This document shows positions 23,161 to 32,509 of a stretch of DNA of 36,446 nt, in pieces. Origin of the DNA: Pseudobutyrivibrio sp. OR37 (lineage in GTDB: Bacteria; Bacillota; Clostridia; Lachnospirales; Lachnospiraceae); the NCBI RefSeq assembly GCF_900113655.1, contig NZ_FOQF01000033.1, positions 1 through 36,446 on the forward strand, written 5' to 3'. Made by a program: the position numbers and the translations under genes. The notes under the pieces were generated by a model. The model saw nothing but the letters and a program-made list of their open reading frames with translations. It was not told the DNA's origin and searched no databases. Position 1 is the stretch's first letter; the number at the start of each line of letters is the position of its first letter.

Positions 23161-24891
23161 ATGACTGATCAGGAATTAAAGAAATTAAAAGATGACTTGT
23201 GGCATTCAGCAGATGTACTTCGTTCCGGAGCACATTTAGCTGCAAATAAATATGGACAACCAATTTTGGGGCTCATCTTCTTACGATATGCAGACATTCT
23301 TTTTAAACAGCATAAAGAAGAAATAATGTCAGAATATGAAGACCATAAAGGTGGAAGAGCAGAAAAAACAATTAAAGAAATTTCAATTGAAAAATGTGGT
23401 TTTTATTTACCTGAATGTGCATATTATGACTTTATAAATGATGCCCCTGATGATGCAAATAAGGCAACTCTTGTGAAAGAGGCAATGCAGGCGATTGAAG
23501 ATGAAAATCCATTTATGGAAGGTGTACTACCTAAAGAGGTATACGCACAGCTTGTTCCTAAAGAGGAACCTGAATTGTTATCGCGTATAGTAAGGGTGTT
23601 CAAGGATATTCCAGAGAATTCTACAATTGATATTTTTGGTCAGATTTACGAATACTTCTTAGGCAATTTTGCATTGGCTGAAGGTAAAGATGGTGGAGCT
23701 TTCTATACTCCAGCATCAGTTGTTCAGTACATGGTAGAAGTAATAAATCCAGAGACAGGAGATAAGAAATTTTTAGATCCAGCATGTGGTTCTGGTGGTA
23801 TGTTTGTTCAAGCTGCAAGATATATGCATAACCATAATGCAACTTCAGATGATTTGATGAGATTCAGATGCTATGGAGTTGAAAAAGAGCCAGATACTGT
23901 AAAACTTGCAAAAATGAATTTGCTTTTAAATAACGTTAGAGGCGAAATTACCGAGGCAAATTCATTCTATTCAGATCCATATAATGCTGTAGGGCAATTT
24001 GATTATGTTATGGCTAATCCTCCGTTTAATGTTGACGAAGTTGTTGTAGAAAAGGTATTAGGGGACGAGAGGTTTAATACATACGGCATACCAAGAAATA
24101 AAACAAAATCAACAAAGAAAAACTCTGACAACAAAGAAACTGTGCCTAATGCTAATTACTTATGGATAGGATATTTTGCAACTGCGCTTAATGATGATGG
24201 GCGTGCAGGCTTAGTTATGGCAAATTCAGCATCTGATGCAGGTGGGTCAGAATATGAAATCAGAAAAAAAATGATATCGGATGGAATCATAAGTCAAATG
24301 GTCACTTTACCTTCAAATATGTTTTCATCAGTTACATTACCTGCAACATTGTGGTTTTTTGATAAGTCAAGAAAGAAAAAAGATGAAATTTTATTTATTG
24401 ATGCAAGAAGTGTTTTTACACAAATAGATAGAGCTCATAGGAAGTTTAGTGAAGAACAGATAAAGAATCTCGGAATTATTACAAAATTATATAATGGCGA
24501 TGCAGAAGCGTATACTGTTCTTGTAAATGAATACAAGTCAGAATATGAAAATGCTCCAGAGACATCAGATGATGTGGAAATCAAGACTAAAGATTATTGG
24601 CAAGCACAGATAAATTGGTTAACTGAAAGATTTCCGGATGGTGTGTATACAGATGTTATAGGCCTTTGCAAGGTGGCGAAGCTGGACGGCGAAGATGGAA
24701 TTATTGATCAAGATTATTCGCTTAACGCTGGCAGATATGTCGGTGTAGTTATTGAAGATGATGGCATGACAGAGGAAGAGTATAAGGAAACTATGCTTGG
24801 GCTTAATGCAGAATTATCAAATCTTAATAACGAGGCGTCAAAACTTGAGAATAAGATTTCAGCTTGCATTATAGGATTGTTTGGAGAGTAA
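23161..24891 (+). CDS. hsdM: Type I restriction-modification DNA methyltransferase subunit
   Basis: 576 residues, the normal length for HsdM. The N-terminal helical HsdM domain covers about 5-150 (ADVLRSGAHLAANKYGQPIL). The N6-adenine methyltransferase domain has the SAM motif FLDPACGSGGMFVQAARY (about 205-222) and the catalytic NPPF at 286-289 in YVMANPPFNVDE. It methylates adenine in the bipartite target set by HsdS and protects host DNA. The ribosome site is AGAGGA before the ATG. hsdS starts 3 bases after the stop. Confidence 0.97.
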   Translation: MTDQELKKLKDDLWHSADVLRSGAHLAANKYGQPILGLIFLRYADILFKQHKEEIMSEYEDHKGGRAEKTIKEISIEKCGFYLPECAYYDFINDAPDDANKATLVKEAMQAIEDENPFMEGVLPKEVYAQLVPKEEPELLSRIVRVFKDIPENSTIDIFGQIYEYFLGNFALAEGKDGGAFYTPASVVQYMVEVINPETGDKKFLDPACGSGGMFVQAARYMHNHNATSDDLMRFRCYGVEKEPDTVKLAKMNLLLNNVRGEITEANSFYSDPYNAVGQFDYVMANPPFNVDEVVVEKVLGDERFNTYGIPRNKTKSTKKNSDNKETVPNANYLWIGYFATALNDDGRAGLVMANSASDAGGSEYEIRKKMISDGIISQMVTLPSNMFSSVTLPATLWFFDKSRKKKDEILFIDARSVFTQIDRAHRKFSEEQIKNLGIITKLYNGDAEAYTVLVNEYKSEYENAPETSDDVEIKTKDYWQAQINWLTERFPDGVYTDVIGLCKVAKLDGEDGIIDQDYSLNAGRYVGVVIEDDGMTEEEYKETMLGLNAELSNLNNEASKLENKISACIIGLFGE

Positions 24892-24894
24892 GGT

Positions 24895-26022
24895 ATGGAA
24901 TATAGTAGACTATCTGAAATATATGATTTTCAATACGGAAAAGGTAATAATAATCCAGACAATGGAGGAATATATCCAGTATATGGTAGCAATGGTATTA
25001 TAGGGGGATATGATAAGTACAATAATGAAGATGCTCCTGTGATAGGACATATTGGTGCGAATGCAGGAAGTGTTGTGTGGGCAAATGGTAAGCATTTTGT
25101 GACGTACAATGGGGTTATGTGTAATATAAAGAATAATGTTAATAAGCATTATGGTTATTATGCGTTATTGAATGCTAATTTAAAAAGTCTAGCTGATGGA
25201 AGTGCACAACCATTTGTGTCATATAGTCAATTAAACAGAGTATTAGTTTATTTACCCGAACGAGATACTCAAGATAGAATAGCAGATATATTAAAAACAA
25301 TAGATGACTTAATTGATAACAATGCTAGCCGTATTAGATTATTGGAACAAATGTCAGACAATTTGTATAAAGAGTGGTTTGTGCGATTTAGATTCCCGGG
25401 TTATAAAGATGTGGAATTTGAAAATGGTATTCCAAAAGGATGGGAAATAAAAAAAATAGTTGAAATTGGAGAGGTTGTTGGAGGTGGAACCCCCTCGACA
25501 AAAGAATCTGATTATTGGAATGGAAATATTCCTTGGTTGACTCCAGCGGATTTAGCAAGCTTTAACGGGGTATATATTTCTTCAGGAGAAAAAAGTATAA
25601 CAGAACTAGGATTAGAAAAATCAAGCGCAAAAATAATGCCAAAAAATACTGTGTTGTTGTCTTCGAGAGCACCTATTGGATATGTTGCATTAGCTAGAAA
25701 TGAGATGTGTACAAACCAGGGGTTTAAAAGTGTGGTTTGTGATGAAACTAAGATAATGCATCAGTACCTGTTTTATTTTTTTAAAATGAACAAGTCCTTA
25801 CTGGAAGGCTACGGTTCGGGTGCAACATTTTTGGAATTATCTGGAAGCTCACTTAAGCGGATAAAACTGCTTATTCCACCTATGGAAATACAAAAAAAAT
25901 TTTCTTTGATGGTAGATAACTGCTTTGAACAAATATATAAATTATCGCTGTTAAATAGTAATCTCACAAAACAAAGAGACTTATTGTTGCCTCGTCTTAT
26001 GAGTGGAAAATTGGAAGTATAA
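24895..26022 (+). CDS. hsdS: Type I restriction-modification specificity subunit
   Basis: 375 residues with two target-recognition domains. TRD1 (about 1-125) starts almost at the N-terminus (YGKGNNNPDNGGIYPVYGSN). A conserved central helix follows (TQDRIADILKTIDDLIDNNA, then LYKEWFVRFRFPGY, 130-170). TRD2 (about 185-345) begins GWEIKKIVEIGEVVGGGTPS, with the distal helix and LLLPRLMSGKLEV at the end. It picks the DNA sequence for HsdM and HsdR. It is complete and not flanked by recombinase or partial hsdS copies, so phase variation is not indicated. Confidence 0.96.
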   Translation: MEYSRLSEIYDFQYGKGNNNPDNGGIYPVYGSNGIIGGYDKYNNEDAPVIGHIGANAGSVVWANGKHFVTYNGVMCNIKNNVNKHYGYYALLNANLKSLADGSAQPFVSYSQLNRVLVYLPERDTQDRIADILKTIDDLIDNNASRIRLLEQMSDNLYKEWFVRFRFPGYKDVEFENGIPKGWEIKKIVEIGEVVGGGTPSTKESDYWNGNIPWLTPADLASFNGVYISSGEKSITELGLEKSSAKIMPKNTVLLSSRAPIGYVALARNEMCTNQGFKSVVCDETKIMHQYLFYFFKMNKSLLEGYGSGATFLELSGSSLKRIKLLIPPMEIQKKFSLMVDNCFEQIYKLSLLNSNLTKQRDLLLPRLMSGKLEV

Positions 26023-26041
26023 AAGTATTGGAGGTATGATT

Positions 26042-29000
26042 ATGCGTAATTTCATATCTGAAGATGATATCGAACAGGCAATTTTGGCAAAGTTAAAAGC
26101 GGCGCCTTTTCATTACGATATTGTAATCTGTGATTCAGATCCATCAAAACGAGATGATTTGAATGACGGTACTTTTCGTGCGTCAAAAAAACAATGCGTA
26201 TTGCCTTTAGTTATTGAGAAATCATTACAGAGAATTAACCCAAATGTCGAATTATCATATCTCCAAAGAATAGCTAAAGATTTATCTAGAGATTTTACAG
26301 GAACAGACATGGTGCAAACTAATTATCGTTTGTACCAGCAGATTAGAAATGGAATCAAAATCGATGTAGTCAAAAACGGGAAGACAGATTTTGAAATAGT
26401 AAAGTTAATTGATTTTGATCATCCTGAGAATAATACATTTACGGCTGTTTCGCAGATGTGGATACAAGGCAAGGTTTATTATAGAAGACCAGATATCATT
26501 GTATTTGTAAATGGTTTACCATTGGTATTCATTGAGCTTAAAAACAGCATTATCAAGGTAGAGGAAGCTTATACAAAGAATCTCAAAGACTATTTGAGAG
26601 ATATTCCAAATTTGTTTGCATTTAATCAGATATGCGTTTTGTCTAACGGATTGGAGACAAGATTAGGAGCATTTAATGCTACATATAATCATTTCTTTGA
26701 ATGGCTAAAGGTTAATTCTGAAAAGGATGAATTACATAGAGAAGAACTTGCTAATGCTAACTCATTTAGTGAGAGTTCAGCACGTCTTTTTGTAGATGGT
26801 TTACTGGATAAAAATAGGTTGATTGATTACATTGAGAACTTTATTCTTTTCCAGAATCAGTCAATTAAGATTATTGCCAAGAATCATCAGTATCATGGTG
26901 TAAACAATCTTATGGAAGCCGTATACAATCGTAAGGAATTGCAAGGTAAGTTGGGTGTGTTTTGGCATACACAAGGCTCTGGAAAATCATATTCTATGGT
27001 TATGTTTGCTCGTAAGGTAAAAAGAAAGGTACCAGGCAATTTTACTTTCTTAATTATTACAGATCGAACAGATCTTGACTCGCAGATTCATAAAAACTTT
27101 GTTAGAACAGAAACTCTTGGCGATAAGGAAGAATGTCAACCTAAGGATAGCAAGCAGTTGAGGGAATATCTGAAATCTAACAAGCCGTTTATATTTACGC
27201 TCATACATAAATTTAAGTATGAAAAGGGTAAGGAGTATCCCGTATTAACGACACGTGATGATATCTTTGTGCTTGTAGATGAAGCACATCGTTCTCAGTA
27301 TAAAGATTTAGCGGAGAATATGCGTAGAGCAATTCCGAATGCCAATTATGTCGCTTTTACTGGAACGCCGCTTTTGGGTTCAAAGCGATTAACAAATCAG
27401 TGGTTTGGTGATTATGTATCTGAGTACAACTTTGCACAATCTGTAGAAGATGGTTCTACTGTACCATTATTCTATTCTAGACGTGTACCTGAAGTGGGAT
27501 TACAGAATGATTTCCTTGATGATGATGTAGTAGATATTATTGAGGATGAGAATCTTAACGAGGATGAAGTGCGTTTACTTGAAAATTCTTCATCTAGAAT
27601 TCTTGAAGTTATTAAACGTGAAGATAGATTAGATAAGATTGCAAAGGATATTGCACATCATTTTCCTCGTCGAGGGTTTCTTGGAAAGGGCATGGTTGTT
27701 TCAGTTGATAAATATACAGCCGTAAAAATGTACGACTTAGTTCAACATTATTGGGGCATAGAGAAAACTGAAATAATGAAGGAAAGAAACACGGCTCCTT
27801 CCAAAGAAGAAAGAGAAAGATTATCTGCTATTCTTGATTATATGAATAAGGTTGAGATGGCAGTTGTTGTATCTGAAGAAGCAGATGAAGTTGAAAAGTT
27901 TAAGAAGTATAAATTAGATATTACTAAGCACAGAGCAAAAATGAATGAGATAACTGCTGAAGGCAAAGATTTGGAAGATAGATTCAAAGACCCTAATGAT
28001 AACCTCCAACTTGTTTTCGTGTGCGCAATGTGGCTTACAGGATTTGATGTTCCAAATATGTCAACATTGTACCTTGATAAACCTATGAAGGGACATACTC
28101 TTATGCAGGCCATTGCAAGAGCGAACAGAGTATATCCGGGTAAGAGCTGTGGTATTATCGTTGATTACGTTAATGTATTCAAATACATGAAGAAAGCGCT
28201 TTCAGAGTATGCCACTGGCGATAATGGAGAAGACTTCCCAGCGAAGGATATTGACCAGTTAGTGGAATACATTGAAAGCACCATTGATCAGTCAGATCAG
28301 TTTTTGCAAAGAGTGGGTATCTATTTATCAAAGATTATTGAGATGACGGATATCTTTGATAAGCTTGATGAATTCAGAAATGCCTATAACACTGTTATTG
28401 CAGTGGATGATAATAAGGAACAGTTTAAGGTGCAATTAAATGTTCTTATGAATTTATACGATGCCTCTAAGCCAGAGATTTTTGAAAGACATTGGAGTAA
28501 TGACAAGTTTCCACCTTTAGCGTATTTGTATGGATTATTTAATCATACAATAGATGATGAAAAGGTTAATAGAGCCCGAGTTAGAATGTCACAATTATTG
28601 GATACTAGTGTAACATCTAATCCAGCCGAAGATAATTCTAATGGACAGTGGGCAATACATGGAACAAAAGTAATTGATTTATCAAAGATTGATGTTGATG
28701 AATTGCGCAAAGAATTAAAGACTGCTCAGTATAAGGCAATTGAAATTGATGATTTAAAGGACTTTATTGACCAAGCACTGCAGCGAATGATGAAGCAGAA
28801 TTGTACCAGAGATTCATTTGCTCAGCGCTACAAAAATATCATTGATAGATATAATGCTGGCGGTTCAGAGAATGAAGATTACTACGAGCAGTTACTTGAG
28901 CTGATTGAGCAGCTTAAAGGTGAAGAAAAGAGAGCAGAAGTAGAAGGCTTAACTGAAGAAGAACTGGAAATGTATGATCTTCTTATAGCTGGAAAGAAAC

Positions 29001-29269
29001 TTAGTCAAGCTGAAGAACAGAAAGTTAAATTGGCAGCAAAAAATTTATTTAAGAAGCTATCTGAGAATCGAGATAGCTTACTTGTCGTTGATTGGTACAA
29101 AGACGATATGCCAAGAGAAAAAGTAAAGAATGCAATCCAAACATCTTTGGATGCTGACTTACCTGAGAGCTATGACAAGGAATCTTTCCAGTCAAAGATA
29201 ACATTGCTATTGAATCACTTTATCGATATGGCGATTCAGGGATATGGTTGGATATCACATGCTGCATAG
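26042..29269 (+). CDS. hsdR: Type I restriction enzyme endonuclease/translocase subunit
   Basis: 1075 residues from the ATG at 26042, 7 bases after TTGGAGG; an upstream TTG would overlap hsdS without a ribosome site. The N-terminal PD-(D/E)XK nuclease has Asp151 (RRPDIIVFVNG) and Glu165-x-Lys167 (FIELKN). The SF2 motor has Walker A QGSGKS (311-316), DEAH (413-416) in LVDEAHRSQ, motif III FTGTPL, and motif VI in MQAIARANRVYPGKSCGIIV. The C-terminal part is helical and binds HsdM/S. All motifs are intact, so the restriction system looks functional. The KAP gene follows 21 bases later. Confidence 0.97.
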   Translation: MRNFISEDDIEQAILAKLKAAPFHYDIVICDSDPSKRDDLNDGTFRASKKQCVLPLVIEKSLQRINPNVELSYLQRIAKDLSRDFTGTDMVQTNYRLYQQIRNGIKIDVVKNGKTDFEIVKLIDFDHPENNTFTAVSQMWIQGKVYYRRPDIIVFVNGLPLVFIELKNSIIKVEEAYTKNLKDYLRDIPNLFAFNQICVLSNGLETRLGAFNATYNHFFEWLKVNSEKDELHREELANANSFSESSARLFVDGLLDKNRLIDYIENFILFQNQSIKIIAKNHQYHGVNNLMEAVYNRKELQGKLGVFWHTQGSGKSYSMVMFARKVKRKVPGNFTFLIITDRTDLDSQIHKNFVRTETLGDKEECQPKDSKQLREYLKSNKPFIFTLIHKFKYEKGKEYPVLTTRDDIFVLVDEAHRSQYKDLAENMRRAIPNANYVAFTGTPLLGSKRLTNQWFGDYVSEYNFAQSVEDGSTVPLFYSRRVPEVGLQNDFLDDDVVDIIEDENLNEDEVRLLENSSSRILEVIKREDRLDKIAKDIAHHFPRRGFLGKGMVVSVDKYTAVKMYDLVQHYWGIEKTEIMKERNTAPSKEERERLSAILDYMNKVEMAVVVSEEADEVEKFKKYKLDITKHRAKMNEITAEGKDLEDRFKDPNDNLQLVFVCAMWLTGFDVPNMSTLYLDKPMKGHTLMQAIARANRVYPGKSCGIIVDYVNVFKYMKKALSEYATGDNGEDFPAKDIDQLVEYIESTIDQSDQFLQRVGIYLSKIIEMTDIFDKLDEFRNAYNTVIAVDDNKEQFKVQLNVLMNLYDASKPEIFERHWSNDKFPPLAYLYGLFNHTIDDEKVNRARVRMSQLLDTSVTSNPAEDNSNGQWAIHGTKVIDLSKIDVDELRKELKTAQYKAIEIDDLKDFIDQALQRMMKQNCTRDSFAQRYKNIIDRYNAGGSENEDYYEQLLELIEQLKGEEKRAEVEGLTEEELEMYDLLIAGKKLSQAEEQKVKLAAKNLFKKLSENRDSLLVVDWYKDDMPREKVKNAIQTSLDADLPESYDKESFQSKITLLLNHFIDMAIQGYGWISHAA

Positions 29270-29290
29270 CTTTTATTAGGGGGATTAATT

Positions 29291-31147
29291 GTGATTTCAG
29301 AGAATTCTTTGAATGGATATGTAAAACATTATATAGAAAAAGATTATACGAAAACAGCAATAATGATTACCGGTGAATGGGGATGCGGAAAAAGCTATTA
29401 TATTGAAAAAGTTCTCACGCCATTTTTGACGGAACAAGGGCATGAAGTTTTAGTTGTTTCTTTGTATGGCATCGAAGATTTATTTGCGCTTAGCAGAAGT
29501 ATATATATGGAAGCTCGTTTTTCAAAGCTTAAGGCGACATTTGAAAAGCGTAAAATTCATTTATTTAAAAATTCCGCGGAAAAAGTAAATGCAGGAAAAA
29601 TCGTTGCCAGTAATGTTGCTAAAAACGTTGCTAAAAATGTTTTTAATTTCGATATAGATGTTTCGGATAAAGCATTAAAAGGGCTATATAGTTCAGTTAA
29701 TCTTAGCGGTAAACTTCTTGTTTTAGAAGATTTGGAACGCTCTAATATAGATATTTTAAAAGTTTTAGGTTTTGTTAATAATCTTGTAGAACAAGACCAA
29801 GTTAAGGTTTTGCTTGTTGCCAATGAATCTGAATTATTAAATATTAAGACACCTTCTCCTGTTGATATAGACGCTATCGTTGAAGCAATGTTCCAAGAGC
29901 AAAAAGAGAAAAAGGAACAACAATCAGAAAAAATGATAGATGAGTCTGTGGTGAAATATATCGAGGCTAAAGAGAAGACAATAGGAGATACTGTTCAGTT
30001 TCAACTTTCGCAAGAGGTAGCAATTAGCTCAATTGTAGAACTATTTAATAATTCTATTTTGACAGAGATTTTTAATGATGGTTTACAAGATTACATTAAA
30101 AGTATAGTGCAATCAATTTGTAAGCGTAACTTACGTATTTTTATTTTTGGTACTCAAAAAGCAGTGGATGTATTTGAAAGAATACCATATGATAAAGGTC
30201 AAAAAGATTTTTACAAATGTATTTGGATTTCCGCTATTTATTTTTCTGTAAGAATAAGAACGACAAGTGATAGTAAATGGTCTGATGAAAATATTCTTTC
30301 CACTAAATTGGGGTGTAATGATTATCCGCTTCCAAGGTTTTTGTATGATTACATTTTAAATCAAACCTTTGAACCTGAAAGTGTTAAAGAGGCTATGGAT
30401 ACATATAGGAATTATCGCTTGTATGAAAATGCTCATAATAATATATCAGATAAGGACTATAATACTCTTTGTGAATACTATTTGCATGAAGATGTAGAAG
30501 TTCGGACTGCTTTAGATAATATCGCTAAAAAGCTTCAGAATGTAGAGGTTTTTCCGATTACAATATATGGTAAGCTTGCATATTATGCCATAGTAGCAGG
30601 AAATATTGTTAAGCATGATATTTCTGACCTTGAAAAGGCTATGAAGGCCAACATGGAGTCTTTTGCAAAGGATATTGAAAATATTGATGATGTTTTTTTA
30701 CGACATTATGAGATACATGATACAGATGTTTTAAAACAGTATTTGTCATTAGTTGATGGATTAAAAGAAAGTTTTTATGGTGCAAAAAAGGTAGATTCAT
30801 TTTCATACAAACCAGAAGATATTGATTTTATGCATGATGACGCATATAAAAACAAAAACAAATACGTAACCAACCATAGATTTATTAGTAATTACAAGAT
30901 AGAGAAGATAGCGGGAATGTTATTATCTTCGTCAGCTGAACAAATACATAATTTTAGAGGAGCACTATTATGTATATATAGAGATGTCTGGATTAGTAGT
31001 TTTGATGAAGTTGATATTTCAGCTTTAAAATTATTAAAAAAATTAGTCAAAGATGGATTATGTAATGCTGAAAGAATCGATAATATAAAAAAGAAGCAGC
31101 TTGGATGGCTGTGTGAAGATATAGACGAGATTCTTTCTGAAAAATAG
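29291..31147 (+). CDS. KAP-family P-loop NTPase
   Basis: 618 residues from a GTG with GGGGG 8 bases upstream. The N-terminal NTPase has Walker A GEWGCGKS (residues 28-35), preceded by TKTAIMITG, and Walker B LLVLEDLERS (Glu146-Asp147); the sensor strand is VKVLLVANESELL. These features fit KAP ATPases, which in bacteria occur in phage-defence settings. The usual membrane insertion is not seen; instead there is an amphipathic AGKIVASNVAKNVAKNVFNF. The C-terminal 350 residues are helical without recognisable domain. It lies 21 bases after hsdR and 27 before the RES gene, so it is probably in the same transcript. As a switch NTPase it could sense infection and trigger the neighbours; this is inference. 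Confidence 0.85.
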   Translation: MISENSLNGYVKHYIEKDYTKTAIMITGEWGCGKSYYIEKVLTPFLTEQGHEVLVVSLYGIEDLFALSRSIYMEARFSKLKATFEKRKIHLFKNSAEKVNAGKIVASNVAKNVAKNVFNFDIDVSDKALKGLYSSVNLSGKLLVLEDLERSNIDILKVLGFVNNLVEQDQVKVLLVANESELLNIKTPSPVDIDAIVEAMFQEQKEKKEQQSEKMIDESVVKYIEAKEKTIGDTVQFQLSQEVAISSIVELFNNSILTEIFNDGLQDYIKSIVQSICKRNLRIFIFGTQKAVDVFERIPYDKGQKDFYKCIWISAIYFSVRIRTTSDSKWSDENILSTKLGCNDYPLPRFLYDYILNQTFEPESVKEAMDTYRNYRLYENAHNNISDKDYNTLCEYYLHEDVEVRTALDNIAKKLQNVEVFPITIYGKLAYYAIVAGNIVKHDISDLEKAMKANMESFAKDIENIDDVFLRHYEIHDTDVLKQYLSLVDGLKESFYGAKKVDSFSYKPEDIDFMHDDAYKNKNKYVTNHRFISNYKIEKIAGMLLSSSAEQIHNFRGALLCIYRDVWISSFDEVDISALKLLKKLVKDGLCNAERIDNIKKKQLGWLCEDIDEILSEK

Positions 31148-31174
31148 CTAAACAATTAAATGGGGGAATATATA

Positions 31175-32479
31175 ATGACATCAGCGGAATCATATATGAA
31201 TGTTTCAGAAGTATTAGGACAGTTTTCTGAATCAACAAAAAAAACTTTTGCTCAAATAAATACGGATGGTATGACCTCGGCACTTAAAATTGCTGCAGAA
31301 CAATTAAGACCATTGGAAAATATAAGTGGACAATTGAATAGTGCCCTCAGAGTTGCCCAGGTACAAATGAGTGTTCAGCCTGTAGTTTCTCAAATGATAG
31401 GTCAGAAATATATTGATGCCAACGTTTTTAGCAATGGTTCATTTGCACTACAGTTGGCAGACATTCAGTCACAATTAGCAGTCTTAGCAAGTTTGCCAAC
31501 AGCAACACCGATGCTAAAAGAAGTTCAGATTGGCTTTGCAAATTCTAATATTTCAGCCTGTGTTGGTGCTTTGCAAAATTCGTTAAATGGCATTTCAATG
31601 GAAATGCCAGATTTCTCTTTTTTTAGAACATCGGAATTAATAAAGAGTTTGGGACATGATTTATCTTTGCCAACGGGATTTGCGTCCGCGTTAGCTGGAT
31701 TAAATAAGTCAAGTGCGGAACGATTAGCATATAACGATAATATTATTTATAGAAATGATATAAGACGATTTGTTAGTGTCACTAATACAGATGATAATGC
31801 GACATCATCAGAATTGAATGTAATTTGTAGAGCAGAGGATTTTCTAGATGTTACTGAATATGAAGAAAAATTTACCGAAAATGAATTAATGAATTTCATG
31901 TCTTACTTGGATGAACATCCAATGATGGCTATGAAGAGTGAGATTGGTGAAAGAATTTTTAGTTTAATCAATGAGTTCCCCTATGTAATTAATTTTGATA
32001 GAGATTGCTATTATCATTGTAGAGCAAGATTAAAAGATGAAGCTCCTTATGTATGGGAACAGATGAGAAGAGCCCCATATGGTGTCACTTATCCGGGACG
32101 TTACAATCATTCTGGACAATCATATTTTTACTTTTCTGATAAAGTTGAAGGTGCACAAAATGAGATACGAAAGCATATGACCAAAGATGATGAAGAACAG
32201 AAAGTTTTACAAACAGTTGAAGTTGGTGTTAACACTAACGTCCGATTAATTGATTTGTCCGAAAAAAATCGGAGAGGTTTAAATACATTTTTCAAATATA
32301 TACGTTTCCCATTGAAAAACGATTCGGGGAAACGACCTAGAGAATACCTGATTCCTTCGTTTGTTGCGGAATGCTGCAGGATGGTTGGGATAAATGGCAT
32401 CAAGTATTATGGTGGAAAAGACTATTCAAATTATGTTACTTGGGAAGATGGGTATTATGAATTTAGGCGAAATATTTAA
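31175..32479 (+). CDS. RES-domain protein (putative NAD+ hydrolase) with long N-terminal region
   Basis: 434 residues, start chosen 8 bases after GGGGG rather than the ATG at 31160 that precedes it. Residues 1-200 are low-complexity, helical and Gln/Ser-rich. A middle helical part (about 215-275) resembles the N-terminal domains often joined to RES. The RES domain (about 275-434) shows CYYHCRARL (Arg283), YPGRYNHSGQSYFYFSD (Arg309), then REYLIPSFVAECCRMVG and GIKYYGGKDYSNYV, the usual R, G-R-Y/W-N, Y-x-S, and G-I-x-Y pattern. RES toxins degrade NAD+ and usually pair with Xre antitoxins; here the neighbours are a KAP NTPase and a DUF262 protein instead. Confidence 0.75.
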   Translation: MTSAESYMNVSEVLGQFSESTKKTFAQINTDGMTSALKIAAEQLRPLENISGQLNSALRVAQVQMSVQPVVSQMIGQKYIDANVFSNGSFALQLADIQSQLAVLASLPTATPMLKEVQIGFANSNISACVGALQNSLNGISMEMPDFSFFRTSELIKSLGHDLSLPTGFASALAGLNKSSAERLAYNDNIIYRNDIRRFVSVTNTDDNATSSELNVICRAEDFLDVTEYEEKFTENELMNFMSYLDEHPMMAMKSEIGERIFSLINEFPYVINFDRDCYYHCRARLKDEAPYVWEQMRRAPYGVTYPGRYNHSGQSYFYFSDKVEGAQNEIRKHMTKDDEEQKVLQTVEVGVNTNVRLIDLSEKNRRGLNTFFKYIRFPLKNDSGKRPREYLIPSFVAECCRMVGINGIKYYGGKDYSNYVTWEDGYYEFRRNI

Positions 32480-32509
32480 GGATTATATCTGATAGTGAGG
32501 AGATTAGAG

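Noticed and set aside
26396-29269. Phase-variable arrangement of the type I RM locus
   Set aside because: Only one full hsdS, no partial copies, no inverted repeats and no recombinase gene nearby.
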